Positions 38,307-48,964 are shown, numbered from the stretch's first letter. The stretch: DNA of 64,000 bases from Heliocidaris tuberculata (GCA_025618425.1 CM046841.1:10922654-10986653), one strand, 5' to 3'. Notes: generated from the sequence alone by a model not told the origin. Made by a program: numbers and translations.

Positions 38307-38603
38307 TCATTTTCTGTTTATTTTCTCCTGTAGCGTCACCCTGGGCGTTGTGGCGTGCGCCTGTAATCCAGCTGCTTGGAAGTCGTCTTCTTCATCATCA
38401 TCATCTTCTTCTTCTTCACCGTTGCTGTCGTCGTCGGCATCGGCATCATCCCCATGCTCCTGATTCCCATTCTCAGACTCATCGCTATTGTCTTCATCAT
38501 CATCATGCTCAATATCACCATCTCCAAACTCATCATTTTCGACGTCGTTGTCATTATCCGCCTCATCATCATAAGCACAGTCATTATGACAATCATCATC
38601 ATG
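38307..38603 (-). other. Acidic open frame over a degenerate GAT/GAA tract
   Basis: One minus-strand frame is open for 98 codons without an ATG. It is dominated by Asp, Glu and Asn (for example DDEADNDNDVENDEFGDGD). It could be an acidic coding exon, but a drifting trinucleotide repeat gives the same result. Its 3' end runs through the 7SL-like fragment, which argues against coding there. TAG lies directly upstream. Confidence 0.25.
38340..38383 (+). ncRNA. 7SL (SRP RNA) 5'-end-like fragment
   Basis: GGGCGTTGTGGCGTGCGCCT followed by GTAATCCAGCTGCTTGGAAG aligns with the 5' Alu-domain start of animal 7SL RNA (GGTGGCGCGTGCCTGTAGTC, then CCAGCTACTCGGGAG). Similarity stops after about 44 bases, where a trinucleotide tract begins, so this is at most a truncated pseudogene or a SINE head. 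It is also possible that the match is chance. Confidence 0.45.
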
Positions 38604-38700
38604 CTACTTCAACCTACCATACCCTCACCGGCCAGAAGTATTGATACATTCACGAAATGGTTGCTTTTGTGACGAGTGGGGCTCCTTGTATGTATATTAA

Positions 38701-39274
38701 AGGAGAATGAAACCCTGGGAAAATCAATTTCAATGAAAAGAGAGGATAGGGAGAAGCAATTTTTAAAAAGTATCAAAATCGGTTACGAAATGAGAAAGTT
38801 ATGACGGTTTGAAAAGACTCGATTTACTTTCTATGGCGATCCTCAAATTGGCAACGTTGCTTCAAAGTGACAGGTTTAGTAGTACAACTCTCCATATGTT
38901 TTGTACACAAAATTTCATATTTTCCCCATTATCTCTCAAGGTGCAGCTTGTCTCCTTCTTAGCTCAAGATATATCATGGGAAATGTATTTGACACAACAT
39001 GTGATGAGTTCACAAAAAGACAAGCAGCATCTTTAGAGATGATGGAGAAAATATGAAATTTTGTTTACAAACATATTGAGAGTTGTACTACTAAACCTGT
39101 CACTTTGAAGCAACATTGCCAATTTGAGGATCGCCATAGAAAGAAAATTGAGACTTTTCAAACTTTAATAACTTTTCATTTCGTAACCGATTTTGATGGA
39201 ACTTTTTTTTAAATTGCTTCTCTCTATCTTCTCTTTTCATTAAAATGGATATTTCCCTAGGGTTTCATTCTCCT
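38701..39274. mobile_element. TTAA-flanked foldback MITE with arms of about 230 bp
   Basis: TTAA at 38697-38700 and 39275-39278. The ends AGGAGAATGAAACCCT are inverted. The arms match over about 230 bases, including GATCCTCAAATTGGCAA and CAAAGTGACAGGTTTAGTAG. It could form a long hairpin if transcribed. The 75-codon plus frame inside is not a gene. Confidence 0.88.
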
Positions 39275-40029
39275 TTAAGGCTCTTTTGTTTATACCCACT
39301 GGATCCTGACGAATGTGTCTGTATAAAGGGAAGGTAGAGCTAGCCCCTTTTCTCTTTCATATGGTAGTGTAGGGTGGCTACTGGCTCATTCAGGTGAATT
39401 AGGGTTCAGCTACACAGGTGTAATAGACCTGTTCACAAAGTTATTCAGATCTATGGATGCTTCTTTCCTGGGGACCTAGTAACGAGGTATTCCATTAACC
39501 TTTTTGTTAATGAATGAACTACAATACTTGGAATCCATTTTGCATACATTTCTTGTTGCTATGTCTGAAAAGCCTCTGACAAGCTTTCAGGTTGTCAAGA
39601 ACAACCTTTGTTTTAAAAGTATGCATAAAATTTGAATATATTTGTGAACAGGTCTATCAAAATATATTGATACATCACTGTCAAGATCTGGGTAAAAACT
39701 GGCATGTTGGAACTTTGTCCACTTTATTCCTCAAGATCAATAGTTCCTTCACAAACATAAATATTCAGTATCACATTGACCAATCATAGATATCTCAACT
39801 AGATAATTGACCAATCAGCAATAAAAGTTATGAGAGGGGTGAACATATATAGATAATTATATCAGGGGTGTGTGTATATGTAAGTGAGAGAGGGATAACA
39901 TTATGTAATGTGTTTGGCAATGACCATGACACACGCAGTGTGTATAGATTGAATACCATGCACGGTGAATGAATACACTGCACATAAAACACCGACCATG
40001 CCGTCTGAGCATTGAGGATGGAACATGAC

Positions 40030-40300
40030 AAGATAACACGAGATTGGACAGTCGAGCAGAATTTGCGCCATTAGTCAAGGTTCTGGATGGATGGTAGAAC
40101 ACGTGTGTGGAGAGAGGTCAGCACTGCTTACAATCAGGAGAACGCGACCTTTGACCGTTAGAAACGCAGTTTCCATCATGGTATGGGGAGTCATCGGCAT
40201 TCACGGCGCGGCGTCGGCGACCTTGTTGCTGTGGACGGAAACATGGATCACGTTCACTACCGAGACATGGGTGTTTCCATTTGGTGACCCAATTTTTTTC
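40030..40300 (+). pseudogene. Tc1-like transposase fragment (DDE region), degraded
   Basis: One frame reads SRFWMDGRTRVWREVSTAYN and later VAVDGNMDHVHYRDM. Another reads VSIMVWGVIGIHG. These are in the order expected for the middle of a Tc1-type DDE domain: SRF, then G-RVWR, then MVWG, then DGN-RY. A TAG and at least one frameshift interrupt it. No terminal repeats were found. Confidence 0.7.
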
Positions 40301-40386
40301 TGACACCCCAGACACACTTTTTCTGACACACTTTTTTGTCATTCACTTTATACACAGCCGGTACACGGTGCTTTTTCATGAGACAG

Positions 40387-40516
40387 TTTCTGTGATTGGT
40401 TTATTTGCTAGTGAATATTCATTAGCTATCTAATTGATTTTTTATTAGGAGAGGTTTGGTCTGATTCCGTTTCTGTGATTGGCTTGTTTGCTACTGAATC
40501 TATCTAATTGATTTTT
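40387..40516. repeat. Diverged tandem duplication, unit about 70 bp
   Basis: TTTCTGTGATTGG, TTTGCTA, TGAAT and TATCTAATTGATTTTTT occur twice in the same order, about 75 bp apart. Confidence 0.65.
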
Positions 40517-40574
40517 TCAAAACAAGTTTGTGGTCATCTGTGACATTCCAAGTTCGCCTCTGATAATGTGATCT

Positions 40575-40708
40575 GGGCAGCGTTTCATCAAACGGTCATA
40601 AGTACAAGTTCGCCGACATCACATTGAAACGCGTGTATTAAAATTAACACGCGTTTCAATAGGATGTCGGCGAACTTGTACTTATGACGGTTTGATGAAA
40701 CGATGCCC
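40575..40708. mobile_element. Near-perfect palindromic MITE, 134 bp, inside the mariner remnant
   Basis: The arms of about 61 bases match with only three or four differences: GCGTTTCATCAAACGGTCAT, then AAGTACAAGTTCGCCGACAT and TTGAAACGCGTGT on one side, and their reverse complement on the other. The loop is only about 10 bases (ATTAAAATTA). No coding content. The target duplication is not evident. Confidence 0.85.
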
Positions 40709-40910
40709 TGCTCGCTCTTGTGAGATGCCCAACCTCTTTGCAATCTGATAAGTTGAGATCCGGCGATCCTCCATGACCATGTCAAGATCATTGTTCTCTG
40801 GAGTTGTTGCTGTCAATGGCCTCCCTTACCTTGGTTCATCTGCAACGTAGTCTTTGCCATGTTTGAACCCGTTTACCCACCGTTTCACTGTGGCATATGA
40901 AGGACATGTT

Positions 40911-41164
40911 TCAGTTTCAGTTTCAGTTTCAGTTTTATTTTCATTTCCAACAGAACAGTGATTTTAACAAGAAATCAAATATACAATTCAATATTCAATA
41001 ACAAAATACATTTTTGGTTTAAAGTTATGAAATAGAAAGTATATATAGACATCCAGTATAATAGTTTTTTTTTTGTTTTTTTTTTAAGTTAAACCTGTGG
41101 AAATGGAGGGATCCACTGAAAAGCAAAGCTTGTAGTAGGTGGATCCCTCGAAATAATGACAATA
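40911..41164 (-). mobile_element. Retroelement 3' fragment inserted in the mariner remnant
   Basis: On the minus strand it ends in a (CTGAAA)n tail, seen on the plus strand as TTTCAGTTTCAGTTTCAG. ATGTT flanks both sides (40906-40910 and 41165-41169), a likely short target duplication. Of SINE or truncated LINE size; no RT motif is visible. Confidence 0.6.
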
Positions 41165-41399
41165 ATGTTCCTCTAACGTGTCCGTAATATCATTATGGAT
41201 CTCAGCTGGGGTCATGCCTTTCAGCTGGAGATACTCTTGATGACAGCCCTATACTCAAGTTTGTCCATATTTTTTATTTTATGAAACACCAATACAGAAA
41301 GTTTAAGAACCTGTTCAATAATGATAAAAATTGCTATGACCAAGAAATTTAGTGGATAGGATCAAGGTATGGAAAAGAATTTATGGAACAAAATTAGTT

Positions 41400-43345
41400 T
41401 TCATATCTCAATCCTTTCTATGTCAGGCTCAAAACGTTTCAATCGCCTCGTACAACACGGGTCACTGAACAAACAGTTTCATTGGTAGACAACATTGTTA
41501 CAAATGTTTCTTGCCAAATTCAATGAGGAGTAATATTGACGGATATCAGCGATCATTTTCCTGTATATTATTTTTCTAATAATGATATTTTACTGTCAGA
41601 GAGAGTCATTATTAAAGGAAAAAGAAACATAAATATATCGAATGTCATGCATATATGACTCAAGATCCATTGGCCCTCTTGTGTTGATAATGTACAATTG
41701 TGTTATGATACTTTTATGAAACTATTTTTAAATGCGTATAATACCGCAATTACTTGCAAAAGTAAACCTTGATTCTCAAAAGAAATTTTAAAATTGTGCA
41801 TAAAGAAATGTAAACTAAATAAATTATGTATGAAAAAAACCCACTCCTTACAGAAGAGATGTTTTTTTTTAAAAGTGGCGCAATAAGGTTACTAATATGA
41901 TTAAACTTGCTAAAAAGAATACTATGTAAACCGATTAAGCAGTAACCAAGGAAATATGAAAGAAAGAAATGGAATGTTATAACAATGCTTTGGGTAATAA
42001 AAGTTAGAAACGTTAACCAACATCTATGCTTTGCAATAATGTAAGAGTAAATGAAAGCCAGGAAATGTGTGACAATTTCAATGATTATATTGCAAATATT
42101 ACTTATGACTAAAAACTTTTCTTTTCTACCTTTTAATGTATTGACTTTAAATCTTATTTATCGAAAAATGATCGCACAACCTTTTTCAAACCTGTTACAA
42201 GTACTGAAATGATTAATATTGTTAGTAGTTTAAAGACAAATATAAGTCCAGGTTATGACGGTATAGAAATGTCTGTTTTTTTAGAAAGTCATTTTAAGTG
42301 AAACATTCAATAAATGTGTTGAACGGGGATCGTTTCCGGATAAACTCTTAGAATGGTATATAATTCTAATGTTATACCATTTTTATATTATTGTGTCATT
42401 ACTTGGGGACATGCATCTTCATACCAGTTTAACAAGATTCTGAAATTATACAGACATGCAATAAGAATAATTAATCATTCATCTTTTCTTACCCACACCC
42501 ATTTTGCATTCACTAAAAATCTTACCATTACCAATTGCAATATTTATGCATATATTTAAAAAAAAAAAAAAAAAAAAAATCACTTCCTTCCTGCATTTCT
42601 CTCTAAAATTTTCACCTTGAATTATCAATTTCATGCGGATGGAAATAGAAATACCAATAATTTCAATTTGCCACTAGTACGTACATCTTCATTTTTTAGA
42701 TCTATCATGTACCAGGGTCCATTCATATGGAACTCTCTTCGAACAGAAATAAAGAATTCACAATCATTAAACATTTGAAAAAAAGAAGATGTAAAAAACT
42801 CTTGCTGGAGAAAATAAAAAAAGACATCTTTAAGTCCTAAATTATAAACTCAGTTGAATTTTCCTGTTGTTATGTTGTTGTACTGTTCTTTTTTGCTGTC
42901 TCTTTTGTTTTGTAATGTACAACTGTATATTGCCTCCAATTTTATTTACCATTTACCATTTATCGTAATATATAAGTATTTTCCTGGGTTAATTGGCCTC
43001 CTACAAGGACCTTTCCTTTCTGGCTGCAACCCTCATTTACAATGTAATTATAAACATTTTAATCCGTGTTACTATTATTTCTATTGTCCTTTTAAAAACT
43101 TATATTACACTGTAAATGTAATGATTTTTTCTAAGCGCCGAAGTAGTATTATTACCCTGGCTTTAGCCCAGCTGCCCTATAAGACGCTGAAAGCATTCAA
43201 GGAATAAATATATATAATGATATTCGATTTTTATATTTGTTATGCCAACTATTCGTGTAAACATGAAATATTCAGCCCTGCTGCCCTTCATGTGAAATGT
43301 ATTGTACATGAATTGCGAATACAAATAAACCATTATTGATTTTTG
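41400..43345 (+). pseudogene. Non-LTR retrotransposon (endonuclease/RT), heavily decayed
   Basis: TRVTEQTVSLVDNIVTN (about 41452) and GVILTDISDHFPVYYF (about 41529) mark the C-terminal part of an APE-type endonuclease. The SDHFP motif is characteristic. Many stops follow. RT C-terminal motifs appear at 42370-42480 (YYCVITWGHASSYQFNKILK, then HAIRIINHSSFLTH). The tail portion includes SIMYQGPFIWNSLRTEIKNS near 42703. A 3' UTR with AATAAACC near 43324 seems to end it. Inactive. Confidence 0.8.
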
Positions 43346-43776
43346 AATGATTGATTGTTGTTGCGATTTTTTCAGATTGCTTGTACTTATCATTGCAAAG
43401 TGAAATAAATTTAAATTGAATTTAAAAGAAATTTTCAATGTTGCCGTTGCATTGAAGATGTCGTTTATATATTATTGATCATGACTCTTTCTTTTAACAA
43501 AAAAATTCAGTGATGATAAGAATTACGGAAATTATGATACTAACAGTAATAATGAATGTAAATAATTATGTTTACGAGGATAATATTGAAATAGTTCCAA
43601 TGACATTAGTTGCAAATCATAATAACGATTACTATACCATTAGAATTATACTTTATACATTGAAGCTGATGCCCAATGTGTGTGTTGCTTCCTATTCGGG
43701 ATGTTTCCGGGTCAAGGCATTATAAAAGTTCATTTTTGTTTGAAAATAGTTTTGAAATATTATTCTTCTATGGCAG

Positions 43777-43968
43777 GACCCGTCCGGCGTGTCTTCTTCT
43801 GCAGCCTGAGCAAACGCAGGACCTTCTACATGGACGTAAGCACCACTGCCGACACAAATATATTAAGCGTTGAGGAATTGACAGAATACCTAAGAGGAGA
43901 CGAACTTGGTGACGTGACTTACTTTAGTGGCGTCCTCTACTGGTCAAATCGAGGCAACCAGTCGGTGG
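43777..43968 (+). CDS. LDL-receptor-related type gene, exon A (end of a YWTD propeller)
   Basis: The acceptor TATGGCAG precedes a 192-nt exon with phase 1 at both ends. The peptide begins GPVRRVFFCSLSKRRTFYMD and ends with DVTYFSGVLYWSNRGNQSV, where LYWS is a degenerate YWTD core. In LRP-like proteins such a blade closes a six-bladed propeller just before an EGF module, which fits the exons downstream. The alternative donor at 43965 would give phase 0; I chose 43969 because it fits the next exon. The earlier exons that the phase requires were not found upstream; the region before is retroelement. Confidence 0.62.
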
Positions 43969-44119
43969 GTATCAGTCACAGAACTCCTAAAGACAGGAGT
44001 TCTGTGGTATCAGTATTATGACGAACTATGATCAAACTAACCGATCTTACAACTTTCAATACAGCATTCGGTTTACTGAACCCCCAGCAAAATACACATT
44101 ACCATACGTAGAATCTTAA

Positions 44120-44646
44120 AGGGCGATCCCACCTTGGTAATATGATGATTTTGATAGTTTGATAGAAATCGGACTAGGAACAAGAAAGTTATGGATGTTT
44201 GATAAATAAGATCACTACATATATATGCGAATCTCAAATTGGCAATTTGGTGAGTCAATTGTGACATACTTTCGGACAACTCTCCCGTCTGTCGTACACA
44301 AAAATATCATTAATTTGCTGTTTTCTCGGAAGCTATTGTTATAGGTCCTCATGAATACAAAAGATCCTACTGAGTAATACATTTTGAAAAAAAAAGACAT
44401 TTTAGTCTTTTTATGTTTTGAATCAAATGGGGGAGTTGTCTGCAACTACCTGTTCGGCCAATAAGAAATTCCCATATGTATCATGATTACAACTTTCAAA
44501 AATTCATAACATTCTTATTGCTTGTCCGATTTCGCTCAAATATTCACCAATCTGCTTGTCCGATTTCGTTCAAATATTCACCAATCTGCTTTTCAGCTTG
44601 TTCTTCTTTCCTTCAGAGCAACTTGCCTTTAAGGTTAGATTTCCCT
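44120..44646. mobile_element. TTAA-flanked MITE within the first visible intron
   Basis: TTAA at 44116-44119 and 44647-44650, with ends AGGGCGATCCCACCTT and, inverted, AGGGAAATCTAACCTT. The right half carries a 34-bp tandem repeat (GCTTGTCCGATTTCGCTCAA and onward) at about 44520-44587. Confidence 0.6.
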
Positions 44647-44693
44647 TTAAGTTTTTATTCTTTATCCGTCATCATTACCATGATGTTAAAGGT

Positions 44694-45079
44694 ATTTAGA
44701 CCTGGCATTCAAGAGGGCGCTTTCAAAATGCATGCGCTGGCGGACAGTGCAAGCTGCCCAACTGACACCAACATTATTCGACGCTTACGCAGATGCCATG
44801 TCCCGAATGCCCGAATATTGCCGATTCTCATGGTACGTGTGCATATCCCAATATATTGGGTATCTATATCAATAAGCTGTATACGGTACCGGTACGGTAC
44901 ATATACCCAGCAAGCGCACACACTGTACTACACCGTGGGTGGATCTACCACTTTTACAGCTGCATGCAACTTGTATCACCAATCTTCATTATTGAGATGG
45001 CGGCGAGTAGCACACCAGTGCCATTCATGGCTCTGTATCACACCATTCAACAGCGCCCTCTTGAATGCCGGGTCTAAAT
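44694..45079. mobile_element. Inverted-repeat MITE within the intron
   Basis: The left end ATTTAGACCTGGCATTCAAG continues GAGGGCGCT. The inverted right end matches with one change over 29 bases. The interior is GC-richer than its flanks. The frames at 44476-45105 and 44793-45077 overlap this element and are not genes. Confidence 0.75.
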
Positions 45080-45380
45080 CCCGTGGAAGGGAAATCCAAC
45101 CTTAACGGGAATTTGTTCTGAGAGAAAGCAGAAACATCATAGAAGCAGGTTGGTAAAAGTTTGACGCAATTGGACGAGCAAGAGAATTATGATTTTCTTT
45201 AAAGTTGTAATCACTCTCCATATGGGAATTTCAAATCGGCCAGATCGGTACGGTCATTGTGATGTAGCGGCGGACAACTTTTCCATTTGCTCCTACACAC
45301 AAAATGACTAAATTACATTTTGGGAGGTTGACAGAGGAATTTGAACGAGCCTACTAATGAAATTTACAATGTATGGCCAG

Positions 45381-45525
45381 GGGCCCGTTGCACAAAACTT
45401 GCGTTTGAACAAAACTCAGGAAAATCAAACGCCACTTTATTTTCAGCCAATCAGAAGAGCGCATTAAGGACTTGCGTTTGATTTTTAGGAGTTGCGATTA
45501 AACGCAAATTTTGTGCAACGGACCC
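45381..45525. mobile_element. Short MITE with CAG target duplication
   Basis: The ends GGGCCCGTTGCACAAAA and, inverted, GGGTCCGTTGCACAAAA are followed inward by related TTGCGTTT blocks. CAG stands on both sides (45378-45380 and 45526-45528). Confidence 0.7.
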
Positions 45526-45529
45526 CAGG

Positions 45530-47700
45530 GGTCCTAAAGTATGCTGGTCCTAAAGCTACGCACCCTTCACATACGGCGCCATAAGACGCGTTTAATGCTC
45601 CAAATTTCTTCTGTGACTGAATATCATCGAGTTTTTCCAAAAAGAATCATCAATTTACCTTTATACTTGTGATCTTATCATTATTTGGAAATCTGGTGGA
45701 AATTCACATCAGTCATCTTCAAAATCAAGATTTCTTTCGTTTATTACGTGTGCGTAGATTTAGGTCCCTTTCATTTCTTTTTTCAAAATTTTGAGACGAG
45801 CATCAATATCGACTTGAAAATGTTTGTTTTTGACATTCGTACGCCCTAATCTTCTAAACGTTTCAACTTCAGAATATGTAGAACCGAGGTAGATAAAAGA
45901 AAATCGGATAAACAGCTGAATTGAAAGTTGTTTAGCCACTGAAATCAAAGTGCCTAGCTTTTGCCCCCCCCCCCCGCATCATACATAATCAATTAGAAAT
46001 GAAATTATATTTGTCAAGTGATAAATCAGTGTTAGTGTTGATAAGTTATAAAATAATTAAGTACTGTAAGTTGGACTGCAATTCAATATGTTGTCTCATT
46101 ACGTGTAGTGTTTTTTTTTCTTGCATTTTGTAATTTTCTTGTAATTCTATCTCTATTTTGCTGCCCCAGACAGCTCAATGTACTACATTATACGAGTTCT
46201 TGTTTGCGACCCCTTACCTTAAAGTAATTTATTGATTGAATTTGCTTGTTGTGGTTTTCACTGGAGGAGCCATATTTTTTAGGAACAGGGAGCACAGAAG
46301 GGGATAACCAACAATATCACAGAGTCACATATCCAAGCACACACACACACACACACACACTCGCACACATTCAAAAACAAAAGGAGGGGTAGGGTTAAGT
46401 TCCTTGGATTGCCTTTGTTTTTTTTAGCGGATGAAAAGGGGGGGGCCATGGCCCCTTGTGCCGCTCACCCCCTCCTGGTCACGCCTATTTGTCTTGGCAA
46501 TAAAAAAACTCACTTTGCACGTTCAAAACAGTGTTGTTTTTTTACCATATATTATGTGTCTTTCTAATCGTGAACATAAACAGATGAAGTGAGGGGCTAA
46601 TTATGAGAGAGGATAGAGACAAAGAGCAAGGAAATGCAGAGAAGGAAGACAAAAATCAAAGAGAGAGAGAGAGAGAGAGAGACGGGGAAGGGGACAAAGA
46701 CAGATAGAGGGGGAATCTGTTAAAAGGTGACGGAGACTCAGGTTCTTATATAGCGATATCTATCGGAAATAGAATATTTTGACACTCAAATAATTCAAAA
46801 AGTGGACGTGAAATATTTCATTGAAGTTTACGTGTATTTGCTGTATACATCATATGGACTCAATTTGGTTCAAATAACACACACTATTTTTTTTAACTGT
46901 GGCTGTTACGGTGATACGTGTGAAAAACTATTAATAGCCTTATGGGGGAAACCATGAACTGCCATTATTATGTCATTTGTTATACAACCCGTATATTGCT
47001 TAGCAAATACAAGTGTCTGAAAATGAACAATCGTTTGGCGCTTTATTTATATAAACGAAATCTTACAAAAAAACCCAGGCACCACAAGAGTTCCGAAAAA
47101 AAAATGGTTCTGATCTGACATTTGTATTACAGGGAAAATTTATGAATTAAAACCAATACAAATATTTACACTATCTAGAGTGGCGTCATCTATCGATCCA
47201 CCAAACTGTATTTGAAGTGAGATTGTGTTCAAGATAATGTTTAAAAAACTGTCGCACACCCCTCTTGCATGTTAAGATGCAGAAGTGACTGCTCTAGCAG
47301 TAAAATAACATCGTTTGAATCAACCAACGCTAAAAGGCTCCTTTGTTCTGTAGAATTGTATGCAAAATTAACATTATAAAGCTTTATCTTTATCAGTTAT
47401 TGGGAGGGGAATAGTTTGGAGTCTCCGACGTACCTTTGTAAAGGAACAGAACTTTCTCACTCTTCAAACCCCTGCATTGATTGCATGACTGAAGATAAGA
47501 CCGTTCTAAAATCAGGCAACGATCACGGCAAATTGTCAAAATAACAAAGTGGAGAAGGAAGACATTCCTTACACATGATGAAGAAGGTATGCTAACATTT
47601 GTCCCTTTTTCATCGGCTTGATATCAGTGTGTTTGTGTGTTACGCGTGTTTGTATCACTGTTATTGTCATTATTATTATCATTATAAGCATTTCTGCGAC
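45530..47700. other. Intron sequence, no exon recognised
   Basis: AT-rich sequence with a C-run at 45964, a (CA)n run at about 46338-46360 and a GA run at 46660-46682. A hAT-like right end, CCTGGTCACGCCTATT, lies near 46475 without a confirmed partner. Confidence 0.5.
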
Positions 47701-47703
47701 TTA

Positions 47704-47818
47704 AGGCGAATCCTAACAATGCGGTTTATTCCGTCACAATAGAAATTCGATGTTAAGGCAAAAGCGAACGTGGGTTAAGGCGAATATGAACAATAGGCTA
47801 AGATAAAAGGATTCGCCT
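47704..47818. mobile_element. Harbinger-like MITE, 115 bp
   Basis: The ends AGGCGAATCC are inverted, with TTA directly outside both (47701-47703 and 47819-47821). No coding content. AAGGCGAAT also recurs internally near 47777. Confidence 0.6.
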
Positions 47819-47855
47819 TTATGTCACATGTAAAGTTATTCTTATTATCATCTCT

Positions 47856-48188
47856 AAATTGAGCGTTTATAGAGCTGTAGTCATCTCAACACTCTTGTAC
47901 GGGGCAGAGTCCTGGACTTTGTATCGCCGTCACATACGTCTCCTAGAACGTTTCCACCAACGATGTCTCCGCAACATCTTTAGGATTCGCCGGCAAGACC
48001 GTGTGACAAACATTGAGGTTCTCAGAAGAGCAGGCTTGCCCAGCATCGAAGCCATCCACATACAGCTCCAGCTGCGTTGGGCCGGGCATGTCTACAGGAT
48101 GGAGGAAAACCGCCTTCACAAGATCATGCTTTTCGGAGCAAAAAGGACATTAGTGCCGTGGCAGAAAATCAAACATTGTACCTTGTAA
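47856..48188 (+). pseudogene. Non-LTR retrotransposon RT C-terminal fragment
   Basis: The open frame contains LLYGAESWTLYRRHIRLLER, FHQRCLRNIFRIRRQDRVTN, EVLRRAGLPSIEA and LRWAGHVYRMEENRLHK. This is the well-known conserved tail downstream of the RT domain in many animal non-LTR elements. The palm motifs are absent. It lies in an intron in the sense direction. Confidence 0.88.
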
Positions 48189-48587
48189 TTTGCTGTCAAT
48201 ACTACGACACCTCTTCATGAAAATCTGTCACGGTTGAAACTTCTTTTCCTTTATAAAATGGTTTAATTTTGTATGTGTTTCTTTTATATATTATATAAAA
48301 CGGTTGTCTGTAATGTTTGAAACATATTTTTAAATCACAGGACGGATGTACATATTTTGCCATTCTTACAGGACTACTCGCACTTCTCCACATTTCTTCC
48401 ATATCTGGTAAATATTAATGCCAGGTTTATCTCATATATATATATTATGACGTAAATCTTAGCCCTTCTTTCCATCTTATATATGGTTACATGTGGTCAG
48501 ATATTGGGATATTTTTTATTTTTTAATGTACAGAATCGTCAAAACGTTAGCAGCTAAATACTTGGACCAAAAAATTATAAGGGGACT

Positions 48588-48775
48588 TTGATTGATTTTG
48601 ATTTGATTTGATTTATTTTTCCATTTCAAAATAAGCTTACATGATAATATCGATTCAATGACTAAACGTGAAACAATGTAATAAATTTGTATATATCAAC
48701 CAAACAATACAAAGATAAAGATATATATTGAGAAGAGTACAAATATACTTAACAAAAAAGGGATCATTGTTGACT
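48588..48775 (-). mobile_element. Possible retroelement 3' end on the minus strand
   Basis: TTTGATTTGATTTGATTTAT (about 48597) looks like a pentanucleotide tail of a minus-strand LINE or SINE, followed by AT-rich UTR-like sequence. It ends near the acceptor of exon B. Confidence 0.4.
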
Positions 48776-48790
48776 TTTAATGTATTTTAG

Positions 48791-48964
48791 CTAAAAGATG
48801 TGGTTCTAAAATGGAGTCTGGTGGTGTATTGCAGTTTGAGATGAACTCCTGCCTTCCGATTCGTGGTGTCAATGGAGAAATGCTACGTTCGATCCCTAAA
48901 CCAATGGGTCCATTTTTCATGCCGATTCCAGGCATCAAGCAGCAATTCGTATGCGGATTGTCGC
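48791..48964 (+). CDS. LDL-receptor-related type gene, exon B (Cys-containing linker)
   Basis: Acceptor TGTATTTTAG, 174 nt, donor GTAAGT, phase 1 at both ends. The 57 complete codons begin KRCGSKMESGGVLQFEMNSC and end GIKQQFVCGLS, with Cys at residues 3, 20 and 54 and a Met/Pro-rich middle. There is no long ATG-initiated frame, so it is easy to miss. It fits exactly between exons A and C by phase, and the join reads GLS-His-CDRNPC. I recognise no domain. The call rests on splice signals and phase. Confidence 0.5.

Larger units (their letters stand above)
40518..41268 (-). pseudogene. mariner-like transposase N-terminal region, split by two insertions
   Basis: On the minus strand it starts at ATG 41268 with MDKLEYRAVIK. 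After a one-base shift it continues YLQLKGMTPAEIHNDITDTL. It then breaks at a retro-insertion (40911-41164) and resumes with PSYATVKRWVNGFKHGKDYV, an in-frame stop (PR-stop-GRPLTATTPE) and MVMEDRRISTYQIAKRLGIS. A 134-bp palindrome (40575-40708) interrupts it again. Past that, ELGMSQMTT marks the next mariner motif. These are the helix-turn-helix parts of a mariner-family transposase; the catalytic domain is missing. Confidence 0.85.

Noticed and set aside
44476..45105. 209-codon plus-strand frame
   Set aside because: It crosses the boundaries of two MITEs and intron sequence, with no domain.
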